Of a stretch of DNA of 64,000 nucleotides, positions 54,560 through 63,595 are shown piece by piece (within the stretch, counting starts at the first letter, position 1; every line of letters begins with the position of its first letter). A program made the translations under genes and the position numbers. The DNA lies in NCBI RefSeq assembly GCF_000147815.2, contig NC_015957.1, positions 6,572,001-6,636,000 on the forward strand. The letters are read 5' to 3'. A model generated the notes under the pieces. The model was not told the DNA's origin. It saw only the letters and a list, made by a program, of their open reading frames with translations, and searched no databases. Source of the stretch: Streptomyces violaceusniger Tu 4113 (GTDB lineage Bacteria > Actinomycetota > Actinomycetes > Streptomycetales > Streptomycetaceae).

Positions 54560-56973
54560 CCGGCGGCCCCCTCCTGCGGAGGCGGCGGCGTCTGCTCCGG
54601 GAGCCGGGCCAGCAGCCCGGCCCGCTCCCGGTCGAAGACGGGGTCGGCCTGGTAGTCCCCATGCCCCAGGATCGGCGCGGGCAGCGGGTGTTCGGGCGTA
54701 CGGCCATAGACCAGCGGGTCCTTGAGCGCGTCGCAGTCGACCTCGGGCCCGCTGCCGTCGGGCAGCCTGATGGGGCCGCCGATCGGGTCGGTGTAGCGCC
54801 ACAGATTGCGCCAGTAGCGCACCTCGCCGTGGAGCGAGAGGAGCTGCGTGGGGCCGAAGTAGGCGGGGAACCAGCGCCCGTAGAGCCGCTCCAGCGGTGA
54901 GCCGTAGGTGAGCAGCGCGACCTGGCCGCGGGTGCGGTGGTCGAGCTGCCAGACCGACGCGGCGGCCAGCACACTGCCCTGGGAGTGGCCGGAGATGACC
55001 AGCCGGCCGCCGTACCGGCGGGTCCAGGTCTCCATCCGCCAGGTCAGATCGGGCACCGCCCGCTCGGCGTAGCACGGGGGCGCGAAGGGGTGGGCGGCGC
55101 GCGGCCAGAAGGTGCCCACGTCCCACAGGATGCCGATGGTGCGGCGGGCGGAGGGGCTGCGGTAGGCGCGGCGGGCCCAGGTGACCAGCATCAGGAAGGC
55201 CAGCCCCATCAGCCAGGAGCCCAGCGCCTGCGCGGTCTGGGCGGCGGCGTCCACGGCCCCGGGCGCGTCGTCGGCGGCCCGCCCCGGCACCTGGTCCGTG
55301 ACCCAGGCCCCGGTGAGGGCGGCGGCGCCGAACAGCAGGGTCAGCAGCGCTACGGGGCCGACGATCCACGGGGCGGAGTCGGTCAGGCCGGCGCGGGCGA
55401 TCGTGCGCGCGATCCGCCGGGTGCGCACCGGATCGGGCCGCTCCCCCGGATAGCCGTCCATGATGCTCGGCAGCAACTGGTTGCGCACCCGCCACACTCT
55501 TACGGTGAAGATCAGCAGCAGTACGACCAGGGCGAGCAGCAGCGCGGGGATGGCCGTGGCCAGCCAGGTCAGCAGCACCGGCGGGGCGATGCCCGGCCCC
55601 TCACCGGGGGTGGCGCCGCCGTCCAGCCAGTCGGCGAAGCGCTGGGCGATACCGCCCGCGAGCACCGCGCCGAGCCCGCAGGCGAGCACGGCGACGGCGG
55701 GCCCGGCGAGCCCGTACAGCGGGGTGCGGCCGGGAGCGGAGCGGTGCAGGACCAGGGCGCACACCGCCATGGTCACGATCAGCGCGCCCTCCCCTATGGC
55801 GATGGCGCAGAACGCCTGGTTGCCCGGCAGCTTGCCGGTGGAGGCCCAGCCGGGGCGGGACCACCCGGCATACAGCACGGAGAGCGCCAGCACCGCGAGG
55901 GCCGCGCCGGGCAGCGCGGTGATGGTGATGCGGTCCAGCTCCCCGTCGACCTTGGTCTCGCTGCGGCCGCGGTAGCACACCACGGCCACCACCGCGACCG
56001 CGCCCACGACGAGCAGCGTCAGCAGCGCCCAGCCCGCGGCGTCCTGCAACCCGCCGCCACTGCGGTCATAGGTGGTGGTGGGCAGGGTCAGGCCCGCCGC
56101 GATGGTGAGGAAGCCGGCGGCGGTGTGCGCGGCGCGCAGCCGGGCGACGATCCTGCGGCCGTACCAGAAGCCGGGCAGGCACAGCGCGGGGCGGTTGCCC
56201 GCCTCGGGGGCGGACTCGTCGACCGGGCGCTCCAGCGGCGGGGAGGACTCGTACGCGCTCCAGGTGCGGTTGGACAGGTACCACAGCAGTCCGGTGAGCG
56301 CGCCGGGCAGCACGGCGGCGAGCGCGAGCCTGCGGCCGGGCTGGCTCCACCAGCCGTGGTTCTCCGGGGACAGGAAGCCGAGCCAGGACTTGCCCCCGGC
56401 GCAGTCGGCCGAACCGGCACACTGCCAGGCGATCAGGTCCAGGGCCACCTCGCAGGCCCCGGCGATCAGCAGCACGGTCAAGGTGAGCGCGACGAGCCGG
56501 ACGAACAGGCCATAGGTGCGCACGGTCCGCTCGCGCCGGTCGGCCGGGGGCCGCATCCAGTGGGCGAGGTTGGCGACCATGAACGGCAGTAAGAGCAGCC
56601 ACAGGGCGCGTGAGCTGTTGCCCGAGGTGAGGTTGCACCATACATACGCCTCGCGGATCGGGCCCTCACGGTCCGGACCCTCCCGGTCCTCCGGCGGGCG
56701 CTGCTCGGCGTCGACCTCGTCCGCCCTGCGGTAGACCGCCGCGGTCTCGTCGCCGGTGACCCGGCAGGTGCGCGGATCGCGGAGCATCTCCTCGGGAGTG
56801 GTGCCGCCCACTCCGTGGACGAGGAGTTCGAGATCGGGCGGCGGCGCTCCGCCCTTACGGGCTGCCGTCGCCCGTTGCGCCCCGTCGGCCGGCGTGTCCG
56901 TAGGCATGGTCGCTGGCACCGTGTCCCCCGATTCCGGTGTGGTGCGGTCGTTCTGCTCCAGGATTGTGCCCAT
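54529..56973 (-). CDS. Large polytopic membrane protein with C-terminal lipase-like domain
   Basis: 814 residues from the ATG at 56973, preceded by GGAAGG. About ten hydrophobic segments lie between residues 130 and 600. Flanking cytoplasmic parts hold alpha/beta-hydrolase features: LLVHGVGGT near 50-58 and the nucleophile elbow ISGHSQGSVLA near 660-670, followed by LLTYGSPLERLYGRWFPAYF. These two parts resemble one hydrolase split by the membrane region. Related Streptomyces proteins are uncharacterised. It may act on a membrane lipid. It converges on the beta-helix/AAA+ gene with overlapping ends. Confidence 0.75.
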   Translation of the reverse strand: MGTILEQNDRTTPESGDTVPATMPTDTPADGAQRATAARKGGAPPPDLELLVHGVGGTTPEEMLRDPRTCRVTGDETAAVYRRADEVDAEQRPPEDREGPDREGPIREAYVWCNLTSGNSSRALWLLLLPFMVANLAHWMRPPADRRERTVRTYGLFVRLVALTLTVLLIAGACEVALDLIAWQCAGSADCAGGKSWLGFLSPENHGWWSQPGRRLALAAVLPGALTGLLWYLSNRTWSAYESSPPLERPVDESAPEAGNRPALCLPGFWYGRRIVARLRAAHTAAGFLTIAAGLTLPTTTYDRSGGGLQDAAGWALLTLLVVGAVAVVAVVCYRGRSETKVDGELDRITITALPGAALAVLALSVLYAGWSRPGWASTGKLPGNQAFCAIAIGEGALIVTMAVCALVLHRSAPGRTPLYGLAGPAVAVLACGLGAVLAGGIAQRFADWLDGGATPGEGPGIAPPVLLTWLATAIPALLLALVVLLLIFTVRVWRVRNQLLPSIMDGYPGERPDPVRTRRIARTIARAGLTDSAPWIVGPVALLTLLFGAAALTGAWVTDQVPGRAADDAPGAVDAAAQTAQALGSWLMGLAFLMLVTWARRAYRSPSARRTIGILWDVGTFWPRAAHPFAPPCYAERAVPDLTWRMETWTRRYGGRLVISGHSQGSVLAAASVWQLDHRTRGQVALLTYGSPLERLYGRWFPAYFGPTQLLSLHGEVRYWRNLWRYTDPIGGPIRLPDGSGPEVDCDALKDPLVYGRTPEHPLPAPILGHGDYQADPVFDRERAGLLARLPEQTPPPPQEGAAGQMSSGRSPG

Positions 56974-57109
56974 CGGCCACCTTCCCCGACCCTGACAGGG
57001 CGGGCGTGGCGAAATCGTAACCCCGGGTGCTGCGGCGACCGGCTGTCCTCGCCTCATGCGAAGATGAACGCGCGGGCGACGAGGGCCGACCGGAGGGAGA
57101 CGAGGCAGG

Positions 57110-57955
57110 GTGAGCGACAACCAGAACCTCCTCGCGGAGCAGCGGCGCGCCCTGATCCTCGACGAGGTCAGGCGGCGCGGCGGGGTGCGGGTCAACGAGC
57201 TGACGCGCAAGCTCAATGTCTCGGACATGACGGTTCGTCGCGATCTGGACGCGCTGGCCCGGCTGGGCGTGGTGGAGAAAGTGCACGGCGGGGCCGTGCC
57301 GGTGGCCGAGGCGAGCACGTACGAGCCCGGGTTCGAGGCCAAATCGGGCCTCGAGCTGAGCGCCAAGGAGGACATCGCGAAGGCGGCGGCCGCGATGGCC
57401 ACGCCGGGCACCGCGATCGGTCTGGCCGGGGGCACCACGGCCTTCGCGCTGGCCCAGCAGTTGCTGGAGGTGCCGGATCTGACCGTGGTGACGAACTCGG
57501 TCCGGGTGGCCGATGTGTTCTACAACGCCCAGCGGTCGGCGGCGCTCGGCGGGGTGGGCCCGCGCCCGGGGGCGGCCACCGTCGTGCTCACCGGCGGGGT
57601 GCGCACGCCGTCGGACACTTTGGTGGGGCCGGTCGCGGACGCGGCGGTGCGCTCGCTCCATTTCGATGTGCTCTTCCTCGGAGTGCACGGCATATCGGTG
57701 GAGGCGGGTCTGTCGACGCCGAATCTCGCGGAGGCGGAGACCAACCGCCACTTCGTCAGGGCCGCGCGGCGGGTCGTGGTGGTCGCGGACCACACCAAGT
57801 GGGGCACGGTGGGGCTGAGTTCCTTCGCCTCGCTGGACCAGGTGAACGCGCTGGTCACGGACCCGGGGCTGCCGGAGGAGGCGCGGGCGGAGATCTCCGA
57901 GTATCTGCCGGAGCTGGTGGTGGCGGGCGAGCCGTCCCGCACCGCAGACATCTGA
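57110..57955 (+). CDS. DeoR-family transcriptional regulator
   Basis: 281 residues from a GTG with GGAGGGAGACGAGGCAGG ahead. The N-terminal helix-turn-helix VNELTRKLNVSDMTVRRDLD with VEKVHGGA is the DeoR signature (about 28-62). The C-terminal sugar-phosphate sensor domain starts near 85 and has LAGGTTAFALA and LTGGV loops. DeoR proteins usually repress sugar or nucleoside catabolic genes, but the next gene is not such, so it may act at a distance. Divergent from the large membrane hydrolase. Confidence 0.9.
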   Translation: MSDNQNLLAEQRRALILDEVRRRGGVRVNELTRKLNVSDMTVRRDLDALARLGVVEKVHGGAVPVAEASTYEPGFEAKSGLELSAKEDIAKAAAAMATPGTAIGLAGGTTAFALAQQLLEVPDLTVVTNSVRVADVFYNAQRSAALGGVGPRPGAATVVLTGGVRTPSDTLVGPVADAAVRSLHFDVLFLGVHGISVEAGLSTPNLAEAETNRHFVRAARRVVVVADHTKWGTVGLSSFASLDQVNALVTDPGLPEEARAEISEYLPELVVAGEPSRTADI

Positions 57956-57979
57956 CACCCCGGCAGTTATCGTGTGTCC

Positions 57980-58453
57980 ATGACACACCGGTTGCGTGCC
58001 GTCGGACTGGAGTACGTCGAGACCGCACCGTTGCGGCTCGTCTTCGTCGCCGAGATCTCGGCCTCTCCCGAGGCGGTGTTCGAGGCGTTCACCGATGTCG
58101 AGGGCTGGCCGCGGTGGTTCACGTCGGTGAAGGAAGCCCGCTCCACGGACGGCGGCAAGGGCAGGGCGATCCGCCTCGTGGGCGGCGGCCGCTTCCGCGA
58201 GACGGTCATGGCGGTCGATCCGCACGAGCGCTATGCCTACCGCGTCGACGAGACCAACGCCCCGGGGCTGCGGGCGCTGTTGGAGGAGTGGACGCTGCGG
58301 CCCACGGACGGCGGCGGGACCGTGGTGCGCTATGTGTTCGCGGTGGACGGCACGGTACTGCTGCGCGCTGTCGTGCGGGCGATGCGGCCGGGGCTACGGC
58401 GCGCGTTCCACCAGGCGGTGCGGAACCTGGACCGGATGGTGGCGGCGGCCTGA
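57980..58453 (+). CDS. SRPBCC (START-like) family protein
   Basis: 157 residues from the ATG at 57980. Polyketide-cyclase/START fold: VFVAEISASPEAVFEAFTDV (about 22-41), EGWPRWFTSVKEAR, and a C-terminal long helix (RRAFHQAVRNLDRMV). Such proteins bind hydrophobic ligands in a deep pocket. It lies 24 bp after the DeoR gene and may be cotranscribed. Ligand unknown. Confidence 0.82.
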   Translation: MTHRLRAVGLEYVETAPLRLVFVAEISASPEAVFEAFTDVEGWPRWFTSVKEARSTDGGKGRAIRLVGGGRFRETVMAVDPHERYAYRVDETNAPGLRALLEEWTLRPTDGGGTVVRYVFAVDGTVLLRAVVRAMRPGLRRAFHQAVRNLDRMVAAA

Positions 58454-58496
58454 GGGCCGTACGAACGGAGGCCGGCCGGTCCGGCCGTGAGCGCCG

Positions 58497-59618
58497 TCAG
58501 TCGGTCCAGTTGCCCGTGGTGAGGAAGATGTCGAGCGTCTTCACATACGGGTCGATGTCCAGCCCCTGCTCCTCGAGCCACGCGTCCGAGTAGTACTTGT
58601 CCAGATACCGCTCCCCCGGATCGCACAGCAGCGTCACCACGCTCCCGGTCCGCCCCGCGGCGACCATCTCCGCGACGATCCGCAGCGCGCTCCACAGCCC
58701 CGTCCCGGTGGAGCCGCCCGCCTTACGGCCGATGGCCCGCTCCAGGGCGCGCACGGCCGCGATGCTCGCCGCGTCCGGGACCTTCATCATCCGGTCGATC
58801 GCGCCCGGTACGAAGCTGGGCTCCATCCGGGGGCGGCCGATGCCCTCGATGCGTGAACCGTGGTCGCTGGAGGCGTCGTCGTCATGGTGGACCCAGCCGT
58901 CGAAGAAGCAGGAGTTCTCCGGGTCGGCGACGCACACGCGGGTGTCGTACTGCATGTAGTGGACATAGCGGGCGAGGGTCGCCGAGGTGCCTCCGGTGCC
59001 CGCCGTGGCGACGACCCATGCCGGTTCGGGATAGCGCTCCAGACGCATCTGCTGATAGATCGACTCGGCGATGTTGTTGTTGCCGCGCCAGTCCGTGGCC
59101 CGCTCGGCGTAGGTGAACTGGTCCATGTAGTGACCCCCGGACTCCGCCGCGAGGGCGGCGGACTCCGCGTACATGGTCCGCGGGTCGTCCACGAAATGGC
59201 ACTGGCCGCCATGGAATTCGATCAGGCGGCACTTCTCCCGGCTGGTCGTGCGGGGCATCACCGCGATGAAGGGCACCCCGATCAGCTTGGCGAAGTACGC
59301 CTCGGATACGGCGGTCGAGCCGCTGGACGCCTCGATCACGGGCTTGCCCGGCCGGATCCAGCCGTTGCACAGCCCATAGAGGAACAGCGAGCGCGCCAGA
59401 CGGTGCTTGAGACTCCCTGTGGGGTGGGTGGACTCGTCCTTGAGGTAAAGGTCGATCCCCCAGCGCTCGGGCAGCGGGAAGCTCAGCAGATGGGTGTCCG
59501 CGGACCGCTGGGCGTCCGCCTGCACCTTTCGGACGGCCTCCTTCAGCCACCCGCGATAGCCGTGGTCGCTGCGGTCCACGTCGATCGTCTTGATGATCCC
59601 GCGCGCCGTGCCGTCCAA
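58497..59618 (-). CDS. PLP-dependent cysteine synthase-family enzyme, Cds1-like
   Basis: 373 residues from a TTG at 59618, behind GGAGGAG with six bases to go, so the rare start is well supported. PLP lysine K71 sits in [24 protein letters not shown] and the phosphate loop [14 protein letters not shown] follow. The protein resembles M. tuberculosis Cds1 (Rv3684), an L-cysteine desulfhydrase that releases H2S, more than it does CysK. H2S production is therefore the best guess. It converges on the SRPBCC gene and faces away from the small protein at 59798. Confidence 0.82.
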   Translation of the reverse strand: MDGTARGIIKTIDVDRSDHGYRGWLKEAVRKVQADAQRSADTHLLSFPLPERWGIDLYLKDESTHPTGSLKHRLARSLFLYGLCNGWIRPGKPVIEASSGSTAVSEAYFAKLIGVPFIAVMPRTTSREKCRLIEFHGGQCHFVDDPRTMYAESAALAAESGGHYMDQFTYAERATDWRGNNNIAESIYQQMRLERYPEPAWVVATAGTGGTSATLARYVHYMQYDTRVCVADPENSCFFDGWVHHDDDASSDHGSRIEGIGRPRMEPSFVPGAIDRMMKVPDAASIAAVRALERAIGRKAGGSTGTGLWSALRIVAEMVAAGRTGSVVTLLCDPGERYLDKYYSDAWLEEQGLDIDPYVKTLDIFLTTGNWTD

Positions 59619-59797
59619 CGCCCACTCCTCCTGCTCGTGCCCATGCCCAGCCCAAGTGGCATACTCGTGCCGTTTCGATCCTCATTGTCCCCCAGTGCGC
59701 CCTGGTGCCCGGGGCCGGTCCCGGGCACACTGCGCAGCAGGGAAAATGAGAGACGGCGGCAGAAGCGCCAGTCGGAGCCATCGGGGAGGCGGTTGTG

Positions 59798-60133
59798 ATG
59801 GCCGATAACGAGTTCAACGCCAGGGGAGTGCGGATCGAGCGGTTCCTGCGCTCGGTCACCCGCGCCGGACAGGTCTTGATCAAGGACGGCAGGCTGGAGT
59901 TGCTCACCAGCTACGGTCGCGAGATCGACAGCGCGCCGGTGCAGTCGGTGCGCGCCAGCAAGCCCTGGTTCGTCGACGGGGACCAGGCCATGGCCACCGT
60001 GAACGGCACCCGTTACCGTCTCACCCTCGGCTCGCAGGACACCAAGTCCACCTCGGCCAAGTCCGGCTCGGGGGCCGCCGGCCGCTTCCTCGACGCCGTC
60101 CGGTCCGCTCGGGGGCGCTCCCAGAAGCGGTGA
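59798..60133 (+). CDS. Small conserved protein of unknown function
   Basis: 111 residues from the ATG at 59798; a GTG just before it (59795) shares the same GGGGAGG site. Sequence GVRIERFLRSVTRAGQVLIK, then GRLELLTSYGREIDSAPVQS (split near 30), suggests a small beta-rich domain with a basic tail (RSARGRSQKR). No family recognised with certainty; similar proteins appear often in Streptomyces. Divergent from the Cds1-like gene. Confidence 0.7.
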   Translation: MADNEFNARGVRIERFLRSVTRAGQVLIKDGRLELLTSYGREIDSAPVQSVRASKPWFVDGDQAMATVNGTRYRLTLGSQDTKSTSAKSGSGAAGRFLDAVRSARGRSQKR

Positions 60134-60318
60134 AGTGGCCGAGTTGCGCATGCGCGCGGTGGGACCGACCCTGGACGAGTATCAGTATCACTGAGGGTCA
60201 ACAAGCGGTGACGCTGAGAACCGTCCCACCGGTCGCGCCCAGCAGCCACCACTGCTGAACGTGTTCGTCGCCCGCATCTGAATCAGGCTAGCCCCAACTT
60301 CTTCAGGGAGTCGCAGCC

Positions 60319-61041
60319 GTGATCAGTCGTCCTAGCAGGCAGTGCACGGTGGAGCTGCAGGCCCTGCCGTCGCGGATCGGACAGGTCCGCAGAATCGTGT
60401 CGGCGCAGTTGCGCTACTGGCATCTGGATCCGCTCATCGACCCGGCGGCGCTCGGCGTCACCGAACTGCTCACCAATGTGCATCGGCACGCCGAGCCGGA
60501 CAAGCAGTGCACGGTGGAGATCGTTCTCATGCTGGACCGGTTGACCGTTTCGGTCCGCGACCAGGATCCGCGACTGCCCCGCCTTCGGGCCTGCGATCCC
60601 GTCGCCACGCATGGCAGGGGGCTCGCACTGGTCGCGGCCGTCAGCCAGAGCTGGGGGATGCACGCGCGGGACGACGGCAGCGGGAAGGTCGTCTGGTTCA
60701 CGCTGGCCGTGCCGCGGGCCACCGCCTCCGCCAAGTCGCCGCTCACGGCGCATGGAGCGGGCCGTACCGCACCGCCCCATCGCACGGACGCCTCCCGCCC
60801 GGCTCCGGTGCCCACCACGCCCATCACCGGCCCCGCGCCCACCCCCGGACCCGCCACCGCCCCGACACCGGTCGCCCCGGCACCGGCGCCCGTCGCACCG
60901 GCGCCCACCCCCGCACCCGTCGCCCCGGCTCCGACCCCCGCACCCGTCGCCGCGGCCCCGGCACCGGCCGCTGCCGCAGCCCCGGCGCCTGCGGTGCGCG
61001 AGCGGGCTCCCGCGGCCGCCCGGTCGGCAGCCTCCCGCTGA
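60319..61041 (+). CDS. RsbW-like ATP-binding protein with Pro/Ala repeat tail
   Basis: 240 residues from the GTG at 60319 (AGGGAG upstream). Residues 1-135 are a GHKL ATPase: N-box VTELLTNVHRHAEPD near 48-62, a degenerate G1 (RDQDPRLP) where the usual D-x-G-x-G is missing, and G2 HGRGLALVAA. Residues 150-240 are Pro, Ala, Thr and Val repeats of the form APTPAPVAPAP. Loss of the G1 glycines is common in Streptomyces members that still bind ATP. No partner is adjacent. A 9-bp inverted repeat with arms at 60157-60165 and 60223-60231 lies upstream. Confidence 0.8.
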   Translation: MISRPSRQCTVELQALPSRIGQVRRIVSAQLRYWHLDPLIDPAALGVTELLTNVHRHAEPDKQCTVEIVLMLDRLTVSVRDQDPRLPRLRACDPVATHGRGLALVAAVSQSWGMHARDDGSGKVVWFTLAVPRATASAKSPLTAHGAGRTAPPHRTDASRPAPVPTTPITGPAPTPGPATAPTPVAPAPAPVAPAPTPAPVAPAPTPAPVAAAPAPAAAAAPAPAVRERAPAAARSAASR

Positions 61042-61194
61042 GCACGCAGGCGTCCCGCCTCCCGAGGCGGGACGGTCCGGACAGCCCGACCGCCCCGGCA
61101 GCCGCGACCGCCCCGACAGTCGGGGCAGCCCCAACCACCCTGACGGCCCGGACGGCCTGAGCGCCCCGCGTCAGCGCCCCCACACCGTCAGCGG

Positions 61195-61488
61195 TCAGAG
61201 GGCACCGCCCTTCACATGGCGTCCGAACTGCTCGTCCAGGACGGACAGTCGGCGCCAGTACTCGTCCTCGTCGATCTCACCGGCCGCGAAGCGACGGCCC
61301 AGCACCGCGATCGGCGATCGCTCGCCGAAGTCCACGGGCCCCTGCCGCCAGGGGGCGCGTCCGCGCCACCCGGCACGCCTCAGCAGGAAGACCGCGCCGC
61401 CGACGACCAGCGCCGACATCAGCGGGAAGAGCAGAATCCACGGTCCGGGGCCGTCGCCGTCGGCGAAGCCGTGCGCCAGGGTGTTCAT
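61195..61488 (-). CDS. Small membrane protein with SHOCT domain
   Basis: 97 residues from the ATG at 61488, behind GAGGAG. One membrane helix (about 16-38) with an RRAGWRGR basic stop-transfer segment, then a C-terminal SHOCT motif PIAVLGRRFAAGEIDEDEYW (about 60-79). SHOCT domains are short oligomerisation or protein-contact modules. Function unknown. Four CATGGCCACTT-type repeats lie just upstream of its start. Confidence 0.82.
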   Translation of the reverse strand: MNTLAHGFADGDGPGPWILLFPLMSALVVGGAVFLLRRAGWRGRAPWRQGPVDFGERSPIAVLGRRFAAGEIDEDEYWRRLSVLDEQFGRHVKGGAL

Positions 61489-61518
61489 GATGATCGCGCT
61501 CCTCGGGAGTGGTGGTCC

Positions 61519-61569
61519 CATGGCCACTTCTCATGGCCACTTTCATGGCCCTTCCTCATGGCCACTTCG
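61519..61569. repeat. Four 12-13-bp tandem repeats CATGGCCACTTYT
   Basis: Copies start at 61519, 61532, 61544 and 61557, all in the leader of the SHOCT gene. On the minus strand each carries an ATG. The third copy is altered (CATGGCCCTTCCT). No function evident. Confidence 0.75.
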
Positions 61570-61621
61570 AGGATCACTCCCTTACGGTGCCCCGGTCGTC
61601 GTACGGCCGACGACACTCCCG

Positions 61622-61679
61622 GTACCTCCTGGGGAGTACGCGCGCCGGGGCGACCCGCTCTGTACCTACTAGTGTGTAC
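61622..61679. promoter_or_regulatory. Two GTAC-N10-GTAC boxes before the DUF4865 gene
   Basis: GTAC pairs at 61622/61636 and 61662/61676 each span 18 bp and are imperfect palindromes (TCC/GGA and ACTAGT cores). Their centres are 40 bp apart. The second overlaps the likely promoter. Such twin sites fit a TetR- or MarR-type repressor. No regulator gene of that kind is adjacent. Confidence 0.5.
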
Positions 61680-61737
61680 GATCGAATCGAAGCAGCGAAC
61701 GGACACGAACGCACGCCCCGCCGACAGGAGTTCACCG

Positions 61738-62325
61738 ATGCTCGTCACGCAGTACCGGATCACCCTGCCCGCCGACTACGACATGAGGATCATCCGGGAC
61801 CGGGTGGCGACGAAGGGGCCGCTGCTCGACGACTTCTCCGGGCTGGGCCTCAAGGCGTACGGCATCCGGGAGCGGGGGGTGGACGGCTCGCCGGTCCATC
61901 AGTACGCCCCGTTCTATCTGTGGACCGCGCCCGAGGCCATGAACCGCTTTCTGTGGGGCCCCGGATTCCAGGGCATCGTCCGGGACTTCGGCAGGCCCGC
62001 GGTCGAGCACTGGCAGGGGCTCGCCTTCGAACGCGGCCCGGCCGCGGGCGCCGTGCCGCGCGCCGCCACCCGCCACGCCGCGCCGGTCCCGGCCGCCGTC
62101 GATCCCGCCTCCGTTGTCGAGGACGCACTGGCGCGGCTGGCCGAGCGCGCCCGTACGGACGGCGTCCACACGACGGCCCTCGGCATCGACCCGCGCGGCT
62201 GGGAGCTGATCCACTTCACGCTCTGGGAGGACTCCGCACCGCCCTGGGAGCCCGGCGACCGCTACCAGGTGCTCCATCTGTCGACCCCGGACCTGGCCGC
62301 GCTCCCCCGGGGCCGCCAGTGGTGA
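61738..62325 (+). CDS. DUF4865 family protein
   Basis: 195 residues from the ATG at 61738 behind CAGGAG. Start MLVTQYRITLPADYDMRIIR and the central YLWTAPEAMNRFLWGPGFQG (about 62-81) match the DUF4865 family, small alpha-beta proteins often found near LysR regulators and stress enzymes. No catalytic residues are defined for it. It lies alone between the SHOCT gene and the convergent ROK regulator, 23 bp from the ROK stop. Confidence 0.82.
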   Translation: MLVTQYRITLPADYDMRIIRDRVATKGPLLDDFSGLGLKAYGIRERGVDGSPVHQYAPFYLWTAPEAMNRFLWGPGFQGIVRDFGRPAVEHWQGLAFERGPAAGAVPRAATRHAAPVPAAVDPASVVEDALARLAERARTDGVHTTALGIDPRGWELIHFTLWEDSAPPWEPGDRYQVLHLSTPDLAALPRGRQW

Positions 62326-62348
62326 CCGCCGTAAGGAGCGCGCGATGG

Positions 62349-63578
62349 TCAGCCCACGCCCAGGGCCGCCAAGGGGTCGTCCAGCACCGGCTGCCACGCC
62401 AACTCCGCCGCACCCACCAGGCTGTTGTGGTCCAGCGTGCACGGCAGAATCGGCACGCCCCCGCTCCGGCCCCATAGGCTCCGCTCCGCCACCACCGCGC
62501 GCAGCCGCTCCGGGTCGGCCTCCAGGAGTTCGCGGTGCAGCCCGCCGAGGATGATGCGGTCCGGGTTGAGGATGTTGACCAGACCGGCGAGCCCGAGGCC
62601 GAGGCGGTCGATGAGCTGGCAGGTGGCAGCCCGTACGGACGGCTCCGTGGCGTACTCCTCGCGGAGCAGATCGCGGGCCTGCTGCAGCAGGGACACCTCC
62701 GGGCCCGGGTCGCGCCCGGCCGCCGTGAGGAAGGCGAGCGGATCGGCCTCGATGTCCAGACAGCCGCGGCTGCCGCAGTGGCAGGGCGGGCCCTCGGGGT
62801 TGACGGTCAGATGGCCCACCTCGAGGGCGAGCCCCGCGCTGCCCGTGTGCAGCCTTCCGTCGAGCACCAGCGCGCCACCGACGCCCCGGTGCCCGGTGGC
62901 GACACAGAGCAGATGCTGGGCGCCGCCGCCCGCGCCATGGCGGTGCTCGGCGAGCGCGGCCAGGTTGACGTCATTGCCCGCGAAGCCGGTGACCGGCTCC
63001 CCGTCGTCGCCCCGGATACCGGCCGCGGCCAGGCTGCGGTTGAACAGCTCGCGCACCGGAGCGCCCGCGGGCCAGGCGACGTGCAGCGGGTTCAGGGCGG
63101 TGCCCTCCGGTTCGGCGACCGCGGACGGGACGGCGAGCCCCGCGCCGACACAGCGGCGGCCGGTCTCCCGTAGCAGCCGGGCACCGGCCTCCACGACCGC
63201 GTCGATGACATGCGCCGGGTCCGCGGGCACGGTCATACAGCCCGGGGCGGTGGCCACGGTCCGGCCGCCGAGCCCGACGAGCGCCGCGCGGAACCCGTCG
63301 GCGTGCACCTGGGCGGCGAGCGCGACCGGCCCTCGGGGGGCGATCGACAGCCGGTGCGAGGGACGGCCCTGCGCCCCGGCGGCCCCGAGCGGCCGCGAGT
63401 CGACCTGGATCAGGCCGAGCGCCTCCAGCTCGGCGGCGACGGCGCCCGCGGTCGCGCGGGTCACCCCGAGCTCGGCCGTGAGCACGGCGCGGGTGGGCGC
63501 GCGGCCGGTGTGGACGAGTGCCAGTGCCGGGCCAAGAGCGCTTCGGCCGCGCTCGAGCCTTGTCCGTGTCTGGGTCAC
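62349..63578 (-). CDS. ROK-family transcriptional regulator
   Basis: 409 residues from the GTG at 63578; an in-frame GTG at 63617 would add AT-rich codons unlike the rest. Winged helix-turn-helix at about 25-65 (VLTAELGVTRATAGAVAAEL). The ROK sugar-kinase-like domain follows, with zinc motif GHLTVNPEGPPCHCGSRGCL near 250-270 complete. ROK repressors respond to sugars or sugar phosphates and often control the adjacent transporter. The divergent MFS gene starts 17 bp away, the likely target. Confidence 0.9.
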   Translation of the reverse strand: MTQTRTRLERGRSALGPALALVHTGRAPTRAVLTAELGVTRATAGAVAAELEALGLIQVDSRPLGAAGAQGRPSHRLSIAPRGPVALAAQVHADGFRAALVGLGGRTVATAPGCMTVPADPAHVIDAVVEAGARLLRETGRRCVGAGLAVPSAVAEPEGTALNPLHVAWPAGAPVRELFNRSLAAAGIRGDDGEPVTGFAGNDVNLAALAEHRHGAGGGAQHLLCVATGHRGVGGALVLDGRLHTGSAGLALEVGHLTVNPEGPPCHCGSRGCLDIEADPLAFLTAAGRDPGPEVSLLQQARDLLREEYATEPSVRAATCQLIDRLGLGLAGLVNILNPDRIILGGLHRELLEADPERLRAVVAERSLWGRSGGVPILPCTLDHNSLVGAAELAWQPVLDDPLAALGVG

Positions 63579-63595
63579 GCCTCTATTCTCACTTT

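Noticed and set aside
52028..55495. Open frame of 1155 codons on the minus strand
   Set aside because: Antisense to the beta-helix/AAA+ gene, Arg/Gly/Pro-rich with no motif. It is a typical high-GC shadow frame.
58470..58486. GGCCGG / CCGGCC hairpin between convergent SRPBCC and Cds1-like genes
   Set aside because: Six-base arms in sequence of this GC content are common; it may help termination but support is too weak to list.
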